Source: Flavisolibacter tropicus
Lineage (GTDB): Bacteria > Bacteroidota > Bacteroidia > Chitinophagales > Chitinophagaceae
Assembly: GCF_001644645.1 (NCBI RefSeq)
Contig: NZ_CP011390.1
Span: forward strand, 5,535,501-5,599,500
Reading direction: 5' to 3'
DNA length: 64,000 nt
The notes beneath the pieces were generated by a model. That model saw only the letters and a program-made list of their open reading frames with translations, did not search any database and was not told the DNA's origin. Positions 37,183-45,367 of this stretch are shown here, piece after piece (the stretch's first letter is position 1; each line of letters starts with the position of its first letter). The translations under genes were made by a program, and so were the position numbers.

Positions 37183-38181
37183 ATGGTTTTAGTAACGCAA
37201 ACCTTCAAAAAGGCCCGTCAAAAATTCAAGTATACCAGCAATGATCTGAAGTACACTTTGGGTTGGAACCAATCTTTTGAGAAGGCAAGAGGCAAGCGGA
37301 TTGTCATTTATCATGGTGTTTGTCAGAAAGACCATCTTCGGTTTAATAATATCTTCCTTACGCTGAAAACCTTTGAGGACCATTTACGCCTTTATAAAAA
37401 ATACTGTCATGTAGTGTCTCTTAATGATTTTTATGAAGACCGGCTCTCAAACGACCGTTTTAATGTCTGCCTGACATTTGACGATGGCTTTTCCAATAAC
37501 TTTAAATATGTGTTTCCTCTTTTGGAGAAGTATGAGATGCCAGCTACTTTTTTTATAACAGCAATACGGGATACAGATCATGACATCTTATGGAATGATT
37601 TCCTAGCCATTATTAAAAAATATGGCCCTCGGTCCATTCAATTTGCAAATGAGGTATTTGTAAAAGACAGGCATTCTAATTATCATGCCCGTACCTCTGG
37701 AAAATATTTAAAAGACTATTTACGCGAGCAACCTTTTAAACTGAAAGAGGAATTCATTAAACAATTTTATTCAACCATTCCTTTACATAAAGAAACGGAC
37801 TACTGGCAGCAGATGACCGCACAGGAAATAAAACAACTGTCCTTGTCAAAATGGACCACAATTGGTTGTCATGGGTATTATCATAACGATTTGGCTACCC
37901 TATCAACCGATGATGTCAGGCAGGAGTTAGGTAGCTCAAAAACCTATTTGGAAAACCTTATAGATAAAGAAGTAAGGTCGCTTGCATTTCCCTACGGTTC
38001 GTACACGCCTGCTGTTATTAACGAAGCCAAGGCCTTAGGATTTACACAATTATTGGCGATGGACTTTTTATCAGCTACCGACACGTGCGACACTACCATG
38101 AAGGAACGTTTTACAGTCAATCCCTTTATCTCTTCACAAAACCAGTTATTAGCTACAATAAAAGGATCCTATGATTTCTGA
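37183..38181 (+). CDS. Polysaccharide deacetylase family protein (NodB-like, CE4)
   Basis: This probably removes an N- or O-acetyl group from a sugar. It has 332 residues. NodB motif 1 reads CLTFDDGFSNN (about 97-107, catalytic Asp pair) and motif 2 is the metal-binding GCHGYYHNDL with H-x3-H near 228-232. The later Pro-Tyr-Gly in LAFPYGSY marks motif 3. There is no signal peptide, so it should act in the cytoplasm on a lipid-linked or soluble intermediate, as PssZ/WbmS-type deacetylases do. It overlaps the following GNAT-like gene by 11 bp. Confidence 0.88.
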   Translation: MVLVTQTFKKARQKFKYTSNDLKYTLGWNQSFEKARGKRIVIYHGVCQKDHLRFNNIFLTLKTFEDHLRLYKKYCHVVSLNDFYEDRLSNDRFNVCLTFDDGFSNNFKYVFPLLEKYEMPATFFITAIRDTDHDILWNDFLAIIKKYGPRSIQFANEVFVKDRHSNYHARTSGKYLKDYLREQPFKLKEEFIKQFYSTIPLHKETDYWQQMTAQEIKQLSLSKWTTIGCHGYYHNDLATLSTDDVRQELGSSKTYLENLIDKEVRSLAFPYGSYTPAVINEAKALGFTQLLAMDFLSATDTCDTTMKERFTVNPFISSQNQLLATIKGSYDF

Positions 38182-39121
38182 TGTTGCCACCAAGGGGTAC
38201 CAAATTGAACGATTGGGAAAGGATAGAATACGCGACCTTGAACGGTTATATAAGGCTGTTTATAAAACGGCTCCCCCGGAAAATTATTACCAAAATAAAT
38301 ATAACACGGCCTATACAGGGGTAGAACATATTGGTTATCTGGCGTATAATCTGCAGGGACTGCCTATCGCTTATTACGGGGTTATGCCTTGCTTTATCCA
38401 ATATAAGGGTGAGATTATATTATCGGCCCAGTCAGGTGATACAATGACGCATCCTGAATTTAGAAATAGAGGATTGTTTGTGGAACTTGCTGAGGTGACC
38501 TTTGAGTTATGTAGGGAAAATGGAATACCATTCATCTTTGGCTTTCCAAACCAGAACTCCTATCACGGCTTTGTTCAAAAGTTAGGGTGGCAGGTGACTG
38601 AGACTATGGAATGCTTTTCGCTTTCAGTAATGACACTGCCAATAGCTGCTGCCACACAAAAGTTTAAATGGATCAAACCGCTTTATAAACAGTATTCGAG
38701 ATTCGTTGTAAAGCGTTACAGAACTACAGAAACGGGGCTCCCTAATTCAATTTTAAATGAAGGCTTTGGAGGTGTTTACCGTGATAAAAATTACTTGCAG
38801 TATAAAACGTATGGCAACACGTTTGTTTTGCAGATTAGCAAAGCGAAAGTTTGGGTTAAAATCAATAATGCACTCATGATAGGTGATCTGGATTTAGCCG
38901 GAGAGGATTTTGAAAAGACAATGGCTGTTATTCGACAAATAGCTTTGAAACTTGGAATTAAACAGATTTACTTTCAAGCATGCGTAAATACACAGTTGAA
39001 TACTTTGTTTAAACAACGCTTTAAAAGCATTCCATCGTACCCCGTAATTTTCAAAGATCTGGGTACCGATATTTCCTTTGAGCAGATCAAATTTACTTTT
39101 GCAGATATTGATATATTTTGA
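38171..39121 (+). CDS. GNAT-fold N-acyltransferase
   Basis: This has 316 residues. The acetyl-CoA-binding region includes SGDTMTHPEFRNRGLFVELAE (about 97-117), the GNAT motif A with a shortened R-N-R-G loop, and IPFIFGFPNQNSYHGFVQKLG, which is shared with the GNAT proteins of Bacteroidota glycan loci. A second half with weaker similarity follows. Together with the deacetylase it could exchange an acetyl group for another acyl group on an amino sugar; this is an inference. The start overlaps the deacetylase gene and the stop is followed 6 bp later by a GT4 gene. Confidence 0.82.
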   Translation: MISDVATKGYQIERLGKDRIRDLERLYKAVYKTAPPENYYQNKYNTAYTGVEHIGYLAYNLQGLPIAYYGVMPCFIQYKGEIILSAQSGDTMTHPEFRNRGLFVELAEVTFELCRENGIPFIFGFPNQNSYHGFVQKLGWQVTETMECFSLSVMTLPIAAATQKFKWIKPLYKQYSRFVVKRYRTTETGLPNSILNEGFGGVYRDKNYLQYKTYGNTFVLQISKAKVWVKINNALMIGDLDLAGEDFEKTMAVIRQIALKLGIKQIYFQACVNTQLNTLFKQRFKSIPSYPVIFKDLGTDISFEQIKFTFADIDIF

Positions 39122-39127
39122 TTGCCT

Positions 39128-40219
39128 ATGAGACTTATTTCCATGAGTTATATCAATGTTCCTGAGTTCAATGAACCCTTTAAATGGGTTTACCGGATCA
39201 GAGGTTACGTAGGTGTGCTTGATTCGCTTGCAAAATCAAATGACGTTATCAGTATTGATCAGATCAACTATTCAGGCGTCCATTTTGTAAACGGTGTACA
39301 GCATTACTTTTTCAACAATGGAAAAAGAGTAACCTATTTTCCTCGCCGCTTACATAAATTGTTGAGAGAATGGAAGCCAGATGTAGTGATCGTTCATGGT
39401 ATGCACTTTCCATTGCAGATCATCCAGCTAAGGCTCTATCTTGGAAAAGACGTTAAGATCATTGTTCAAAACCATGCTGATAGAATTCCTAGATTTCATA
39501 AGAAGCTCTTTCTAAAGGTGGCAGACAAATTTATAGATGCTTATTTTTTTACATCGGGTATCATGGCAAAAGAATGGATTGGCCAAGGATTGATTAACAA
39601 AGAAGAAAAGGTAAAGGAAATTATGATGGGCTCTTCGGTCTTTGAGCCAATGGATAGGTATGAGGCCATGCAAAAGACTAGGGTAGAAGAAACGCGCAAT
39701 TTTCTTTGGGTGGGAAGGCTTGATGCCAACAAAGATCCGGTCACGTTGGTAAAAGCCTTTATTGATTTTTCTGAATCGCATGCCAATGCTAAACTGTATG
39801 TAATTTACCAGTCCAATGAATTACTGAATGAAATAAAAGACCTTATTCATAATAGTGGCAATAGGGCTGTTCAACTAGTAGGAAAAGTAGCGCATGATGA
39901 TATTCAGCTATGGATCAATAGCGTTGATTATATCATTTCAACATCACACTATGAAGCTTTTGGGTTGTCGATTGTGGAAGCTATGTCCTGTGGATGTATC
40001 CCTATTGTAACTAATATTCCTTCTTTTCAAAAAATTACGGGCCTTTCAAGTGGTATATTGTTCGAGCCTGGTAATGTCAATGATTTAGTATGCGCATTAA
40101 AAGAAGTTATTAATAAAGATATTGTTCAGGAAAGGGAGAGAACACTTCAGCAATTTAATAACCATCTGTCCTTCGACGCTATTGCCAATAGCATTACAGT
40201 GGCCGTTCAATCCTTGTAG
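39128..40219 (+). CDS. Glycosyltransferase family 4
   Basis: This is a GT-B fold retaining transferase of 363 residues from ATG 39128 (MRLISMSYINV). LWVGRLDANKDPVTLVKAF (about 198-216) opens the donor domain, and HYEAFGLSIVEAMSCGCIPIVT (about 276-297) is the nucleotide-sugar binding EX7E region. The donor and acceptor are unknown. It ends in a 13-bp overlap with the convergent GT4 gene at 40207, so the two cannot both be transcribed far past their stops without forming antisense. Confidence 0.88.
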   Translation: MRLISMSYINVPEFNEPFKWVYRIRGYVGVLDSLAKSNDVISIDQINYSGVHFVNGVQHYFFNNGKRVTYFPRRLHKLLREWKPDVVIVHGMHFPLQIIQLRLYLGKDVKIIVQNHADRIPRFHKKLFLKVADKFIDAYFFTSGIMAKEWIGQGLINKEEKVKEIMMGSSVFEPMDRYEAMQKTRVEETRNFLWVGRLDANKDPVTLVKAFIDFSESHANAKLYVIYQSNELLNEIKDLIHNSGNRAVQLVGKVAHDDIQLWINSVDYIISTSHYEAFGLSIVEAMSCGCIPIVTNIPSFQKITGLSSGILFEPGNVNDLVCALKEVINKDIVQERERTLQQFNNHLSFDAIANSITVAVQSL

Positions 40220-41268
40220 TCAAAAGCTTTCATCATCGCCTTTACACTGTCTTCCATTGAAAACGCCAGTACGGATTTGTTTCTGGGAGATGAAGTTTGC
40301 AAGACTGCTAGAGCCTTCTTAGACATTTCTTCCAAATCGCTCACTATATGCCAATTGGCGATTGGCTCTTGCATTGGCCTGCAAAAACTGATCACTTCCG
40401 CACCGGCATACAGCGCTTCTATACACACGCTGCCAAAACCTTCGTAGGACGAAGGGTGTAAAAACAGCTTGGATCTTTGCATAAGGTGAAGGACTTCCTT
40501 ATGCTCCTTTTCTCCCGTCAACACTACATTTTCGATTAGGTCAAGCTGTCGGATCAGTTCTTTTAATTTCTTTTCTTCATTGCCTTTGCCACAAATAACA
40601 GCTTTTATTCCAGGTTGGAGTTTTTTTAGCTGGTGCACCACTTGAAGAAATACGTCATATTGCTTCAGCGGAATGAGAGATCCTGCACCCATTACATCTA
40701 TGTCTTTTTCTGATGGAGGTGCGTTAAAAAGATTCTTATCTATTCCTATAGGAACAACATGCGAAGGTTTTATTCCATGATTTTTAAAGAAACTGTCAGC
40801 CAGGAAGTCAGACATGGCCACCAATTCATCTCCTGAAGGCCGGATCCATTTCACAAGGCCGTTTTCTATTTTAGCATCCTGCCCCGATATCCAGCAACGG
40901 TGTTGGATATTATGTCGCTTATCAAACCAAGAACCTATCAGTGCCGCTTCAGTGCACCAAAAACTAAGAATCCCTATAACGTTTTTTTGTTTTCGGAGCA
41001 TTTTTAATTGGTGCCAAACTTTTGTCCAGATAATAAGCTTGGAAAGCTTACGCTTATTTCTTCCAGCCAGTGATATGACCTGTACACCATTCCATTGGTA
41101 AATGGACTTTTGAAATGGATACTGAAAAGCAATAATGACAATATCTAAGTGAGGAAACTGTTCTTTCAACAGCCGTACGAACAACTGCTTGGGTGGCAGA
41201 CAGGCCGTGTCGGCTTCATCCTTCGGGAATCCCGGACTTAAAATAACAAGCGTTTGTTTAGGAAGCAT
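40207..41268 (-). CDS. Glycosyltransferase family 4
   Basis: This has 353 residues and is GT-B. VMGAGSLIPLKQYDVFLQ (about 189-206) starts the donor domain. PSSYEGFGSVCIEALYAGAEV near 272-292 provides the donor-binding Glu pair. The N-terminus (VILSPGFPKDEADTACLPPK) is typical of transferases in Bacteroidota glycan loci. It follows the ABC exporter gene with an 11-bp overlap and is therefore co-transcribed with it. The sugar is unknown. Confidence 0.87.
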   Translation of the reverse strand: MLPKQTLVILSPGFPKDEADTACLPPKQLFVRLLKEQFPHLDIVIIAFQYPFQKSIYQWNGVQVISLAGRNKRKLSKLIIWTKVWHQLKMLRKQKNVIGILSFWCTEAALIGSWFDKRHNIQHRCWISGQDAKIENGLVKWIRPSGDELVAMSDFLADSFFKNHGIKPSHVVPIGIDKNLFNAPPSEKDIDVMGAGSLIPLKQYDVFLQVVHQLKKLQPGIKAVICGKGNEEKKLKELIRQLDLIENVVLTGEKEHKEVLHLMQRSKLFLHPSSYEGFGSVCIEALYAGAEVISFCRPMQEPIANWHIVSDLEEMSKKALAVLQTSSPRNKSVLAFSMEDSVKAMMKAFDYKD

Positions 41269-42919
41269 GCAGGTTAATCATTTTATTACAAACCGTTAAG
41301 CTGTGTGCATTATGTGAGATCAGGATGATCATCTTTCCTGCCTGCGCTAATTGTTGGCAATGTTCCAATATCTGTTTTTCAGAATCCGGGTCCAGTTCAT
41401 TAAAGGGCTCATCCAAAATGATTAGATCAGCCTCTTTATACAAGGCCCTTGCTATATTTATCCTCTGTTGCTGCCCGCCGCTAATGTTTTTACCGCTTTC
41501 GTTGATTTCTTTTTGCAGTCCCTCGGGAAATTTGTTAATGAAAGGCTGCAGCCCGGAAGCATTTATCGCATAGTCAACTTTACCAGCATCATAGCCATTC
41601 TCACTTAAAGTGATATTCGCCAGTACAGTATTATGCATCAGGAAAGGCTGTTGCTTTACATAGGTGATCCTGTTCCAGAATTGTTTTCTTTCACTTTCAG
41701 CAACAGGTTGCCCATTAAAGTATATAGAACCTTTCCCAATAGGTAGAAAACCTAGCAATAAATTAAGCGCCGTCGTTTTGCCTATCCCTGAATCGCCTTT
41801 GATACCCACTATATCGCCGGAGGTTATAGTAAAACTTAACTCGCGAAGAATGGTTCGGCCTTCATAATGAAAGACCACCTTTTCAAATCGTATATCACGC
41901 AGTTGGGTATTAGTTACAGGTTTTTTTATAGCTTCAGAAATCAATGATATTTCCGGGATAGCAAATTCGTAGGCCTTTATTTGCCCACTTAGGTTTAAGA
42001 GTTTTACAATGCCAGGGATGATCTTATAGGCTGCCGCCATAAAAGCCCCAATGGTTACAATCTCTACACCGTTTTTAGAACCTGAAGTAATATTGATTGT
42101 AATGAGTATAAAGAAACCTAGTATGGCAAAGACTTCCACTATACGGGAAGAAGTTCCCTGTACTATTTGAATTTCTGTTAGATGCTTGTTTAGCTTTTGA
42201 CGATAGGTTGAATAGCGGTTAACAAAAAACTGCTTTCGGTTATGAATATTGCTTTCAACATAGCTGGATAGTGCTTCGTGCAGGTACTGCAAGGTTATCT
42301 CTCCATTTGTTTTGATGTTAAAACGAGCATCCTTTAGTTTTTTCTTTATGAAATAGCCCAGAAGAAATACAGGCGGTAAGAGAAAAACGAAAAGCAATAT
42401 AAATAGCTGTGTGTTGAAGATCAGTATAGCTATGATCGTTAACACGACTAAGATGCTTTCCGTAATGACCTGTTGAAAATTGGATAGCACATGATGGCAG
42501 AATTCAATAGGCAACTGCCCAATCCGACGTACATGAATAGCAGAATCGGCATACACATAATCCGTGTAAGAGCCATCCAGGTAGTTGAATAGATTGTTGT
42601 CGGCAAGTCGTGATGCTACATTATAAACAAAGTTGTTTTGGGTTTTTACATGCAGATAGCCAGCAAGGTTTTTTAGTAGGAAGACGAATAATAATAGCAG
42701 GATCAAGGCAAACGATTCTTTATTAACTAGCCAGAGGGGTAGTACTGAAAAGAAAGAAGGAAGTGCGTGACCTGTATAGAAACCAACAATAACAACTAAT
42801 AGGGCAAGCGAAACGATGTCGGCTATACTGATGAAAAGACTGAAGAAGGCAAGCAAATAAAACTTACGTTTTTCTTCCTTGGTTAAAACGCCTATAGTTT
42901 TCCTGAAGGTTTGAATCAT
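41258..42919 (-). CDS. PglK-like ABC transporter (fused permease and ATPase)
   Basis: This has 553 residues. The N-terminal part, with about six transmembrane helices (roughly 20-320), begins FRKTIGVLTKEEKRKFYLL. The ATPase has Walker A GDSGIGKTT (about 372-380), signature ISGGQQQR near 476 and Walker B LIILDEPF near 500. The size and the start resemble PglK-type flippases for lipid-linked oligosaccharides more than peptide exporters, and there is no C39 peptidase domain. In this locus it would flip the finished lipid-linked product. It overlaps the next gene (GT4) by 11 bp. Confidence 0.85.
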   Translation of the reverse strand: MIQTFRKTIGVLTKEEKRKFYLLAFFSLFISIADIVSLALLVVIVGFYTGHALPSFFSVLPLWLVNKESFALILLLLFVFLLKNLAGYLHVKTQNNFVYNVASRLADNNLFNYLDGSYTDYVYADSAIHVRRIGQLPIEFCHHVLSNFQQVITESILVVLTIIAILIFNTQLFILLFVFLLPPVFLLGYFIKKKLKDARFNIKTNGEITLQYLHEALSSYVESNIHNRKQFFVNRYSTYRQKLNKHLTEIQIVQGTSSRIVEVFAILGFFILITINITSGSKNGVEIVTIGAFMAAAYKIIPGIVKLLNLSGQIKAYEFAIPEISLISEAIKKPVTNTQLRDIRFEKVVFHYEGRTILRELSFTITSGDIVGIKGDSGIGKTTALNLLLGFLPIGKGSIYFNGQPVAESERKQFWNRITYVKQQPFLMHNTVLANITLSENGYDAGKVDYAINASGLQPFINKFPEGLQKEINESGKNISGGQQQRINIARALYKEADLIILDEPFNELDPDSEKQILEHCQQLAQAGKMIILISHNAHSLTVCNKMINLHAS

Positions 42920-43188
42920 ATTGATACCTGAATCAGATAGCTATTCGTATAGCAATATAAGATCAAAGCACAAGGAGAACAAATCTTAGCTTGCCTAACC
43001 TAAATTAGGCCTAAAGCAGTAGAAAGGTGCTATGCGTGGGTGCTCTGCGCCTTACGCGGCCCAAGGGCGTGCGTCTTGCATCTCAAAAACAAACATCCAC
43101 TCTTGAGCATATAACGCCTGTCTGTTAGCTGTACAATATCAGTTTGGAAGCGTTTTAGCAATATATTCTTTCTTGACCAGGCTCGGAT

Positions 43189-43416
43189 CTAGGCATGGCC
43201 TTTTTCCGCTTCACTATCTCTGTCTTTATCTTCTTTTAAGTTGGCAGATTGATACTGTAAATTATCTGGATCAGGTTTGCCAAAGCTTTTATTCATTTGT
43301 TCAGCACCCTTTGGTGGATGTTGCACATGCAGACCAGAAGCATCTGTTGTAGAATCAATATTTCGTTGGTCTTTTTGCTGATCTGTATTTCTATTTTGAT
43401 TACGGTTGTCTTCCAT
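43189..43416 (-). CDS. Small disordered Asn/Gln/Asp-rich protein
   Basis: This has 75 residues, begins MEDNRNQNRNTDQQ and is hydrophilic throughout, with no hydrophobic segment. The start resembles those of the disordered proteins at 4626 and 5234 (MA[E/D]NNRN), which suggests a dispersed family. The middle contains HVQHPPKGAEQMNKSFGKPD. I know no function. Its neighbour, 298 bp away and divergent, is a DUF892 ferritin-like stress gene. Confidence 0.6.
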   Translation of the reverse strand: MEDNRNQNRNTDQQKDQRNIDSTTDASGLHVQHPPKGAEQMNKSFGKPDPDNLQYQSANLKEDKDRDSEAEKGHA

Positions 43417-43714
43417 ATTTAATCAGTTTAGTAAAATGATTACCGTAAAAAGGATGCCACAAACAGCACAGTAAGCTACTAAAATGAGGGCAGTTACTAT
43501 TCAACTTAATATTGGCCAAGAAGATTGCTACTCTGCAATAATTACTAAAGTGCCGAATAGCAATTAATGAAGAAGATTAACTATAATTGATATAACGCTA
43601 ACAGTAAGCAGTGAAAATGGACTCTGTACTGAAGCGGCTTAATTCTTGTAGCTTTTTGAAAGAAATTAAATACATCAAGCAATTAATTGTGATCCCTGAT
43701 TAAAAACTGATCAT

Positions 43715-44272
43715 ATGGCAATAGAAACGAAAACATCAAATAGTATTGCAGCTGACTCTAAGTTGAGAGAGCTTTTTATTGACCAATTACAAGATATCTA
43801 TTGGGCCGAAAGAAAACTAGTAAAAGCATTAGGCAAGATGCTTGATGCGGCTACAACAGCGCCATTACGTGAAGCATTCCGAAAACACCAGGATGAAACA
43901 AGAAATCATGTGACTCGGTTGGAGCAAGTATTTGAAAGTATTGGTGAAAAGGCCGATACCACCAAGTGCCCAGCTATGGCTGGTATTATAGATGAAGCCA
44001 ATGATATTATAGACGAAACGGATGCCAGCTCTAGCCAGAGAGATGCTGGCTTGATCATTGCGGCGCAAAAAGCTGAACACTACGAAATTGCTACTTATGG
44101 AAGCCTGGCTCAGTTGGCTGAAATCATGGGTTATATAGAGGCCAAAAATTTACTAGGAACAACATTAGATGAAGAAAAAGCAACAGATGAACATCTGAGC
44201 CAGATAGCAAAAAGCGGCATCAATTATAATGCTGTACTGGAAAAAGAAGATGATAAAAATGATGTACTCTGA
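43715..44272 (+). CDS. DUF892 (YciE/YciF-type) ferritin-like protein
   Basis: This has 185 residues. The four-helix ferritin-like fold carries metal-site candidates in FIDQLQDIYWAERKLV (about 20-35), HQDETRNHVTRLEQVF (62-77), AQKAEHYEIATYGSLA (112-127) and LDEEKATDEHLSQIA. Members such as E. coli YciE and YciF are induced by osmotic and stationary-phase stress; a di-iron site is likely but the reaction is not known. A terminator is at 44404. Confidence 0.88.
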   Translation: MAIETKTSNSIAADSKLRELFIDQLQDIYWAERKLVKALGKMLDAATTAPLREAFRKHQDETRNHVTRLEQVFESIGEKADTTKCPAMAGIIDEANDIIDETDASSSQRDAGLIIAAQKAEHYEIATYGSLAQLAEIMGYIEAKNLLGTTLDEEKATDEHLSQIAKSGINYNAVLEKEDDKNDVL

Positions 44273-44653
44273 TAACAATTAGTTTATCTTTCCTTAACTG
44301 TAACGTATTAGCTTCTGCCAGTGTGTAGAAGCTAATCGTGATTTGTTGGTTACCTGCCCAGATGTTTGGAAAGAGTCATAGTATTTTACTTAGATTTTTA
44401 ACCAAAAGGTCACATCTAAAGTGGCCTTTTATTTTACTTTCTAATTCCACTTTAGATAAGATAAGAGGTAATGAAAAAAAGTTGCATCTTTGCACCTTAT
44501 TCAAAACCAGTTTTAATCTTGCGTCATGTAATCGCTGCATCATAATCTTTCTCAGTAGGACCTCCTTTTGGAGCGTCAAAGCGATTCTATTATCCAAACA
44601 TTTTTAAGAAGGCTTTTAATAGTGTAGCTTTCTGCAAACGATAACCGTTTTTT
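44273..44653. other. Intergenic region with hairpin and terminator
   Basis: This 381-bp region has no gene. A 9-bp stem (TTAGCTTCT with AGAAGCTAA, 44308-44335) and the terminator at 44404-44435 both follow the DUF892 gene. Beyond them the leader of the RNA ligase gene shows no recognisable motif. Confidence 0.5.
44404..44435 (+). terminator. Intrinsic terminator
   Basis: AAAAGGTCAC pairs with GTGGCCTTTT (one G-U pair) around a seven-base loop and is followed by ATTTTAC. It lies 131 bp beyond the DUF892 stop. Confidence 0.75.
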
Positions 44654-45367
44654 ATGCATTCTGAAAAATACGGTCGTACCTATCATTACCCTTTTTCACC
44701 GGGCACCACCAGCGACGATCGGATGAATGATGATTATTGGAACGACCTGCAACAAATACAAACACTGGTTCATACTGAAAAGCTGGATGGGGAGAACAAC
44801 TGCCTGAATAAATATGGTGTGTTCGCTCGCAGCCATGCGGCACCCACCACTTCACCATGGACAGCCGCACTACGCGAATTTTGGCAACGTATAAAACATG
44901 AATTGGGAGATCTGGATATTTTTCTGGAAAACCTATATGCCGTACACTCTATTGAATACCGCAATCTAGAGCATCATTTTTATGTATTTGCCATTCGAGA
45001 AGGCAATCGGTGGCTTAGTTGGGAAGAGGTGAAGTTCTATGCTGGTCTGCTGGACCTACCAACTGTGCCGGAAATTGAGATCGAGCAAAGACCCAAGGAC
45101 AAGACTGCGTTTGAACAAAAGATCAAAACAGTAGTTTCCACGGCAGGTGCGTTAGCCCCAGTGGATACTGTTACAGGAAAGCCTTGCACCATGGAAGGTA
45201 TCGTTAGTCGCAACGCCGCTGCCTTTCCTACTCATGCATTTGCCCACAACGTTTTTAAGTGGGTGCGAAAGGAACATGTAAAAACAAACGAACACTGGAC
45301 ACGTAATTGGAAACGGGCAACATTAAATCACGAAGGAGGGCCGTATGTGGACATTAGCAGCAAATAA
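44654..45367 (+). CDS. ATP-dependent RNA ligase family protein
   Basis: This probably seals RNA 3'-OH/5'-phosphate ends. It has 237 residues. Nucleotidyltransferase motifs are in order: motif I K43LDGEN with the Lys that takes AMP, motif Ia near RSHA (59-62), motif III HHFYVFAIR (107-115), motif IV EGIV (181-184) and motif V FKWVRK (201-206). There is no BRCT or OB extension, as in small T4 Rnl2-like ligases. The stop overlaps the next gene by 23 bp. That neighbour, an HD-phosphoesterase/5'-kinase, would heal broken ends for this ligase, so the two together form an RNA repair unit. Confidence 0.85.
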   Translation: MHSEKYGRTYHYPFSPGTTSDDRMNDDYWNDLQQIQTLVHTEKLDGENNCLNKYGVFARSHAAPTTSPWTAALREFWQRIKHELGDLDIFLENLYAVHSIEYRNLEHHFYVFAIREGNRWLSWEEVKFYAGLLDLPTVPEIEIEQRPKDKTAFEQKIKTVVSTAGALAPVDTVTGKPCTMEGIVSRNAAAFPTHAFAHNVFKWVRKEHVKTNEHWTRNWKRATLNHEGGPYVDISSK

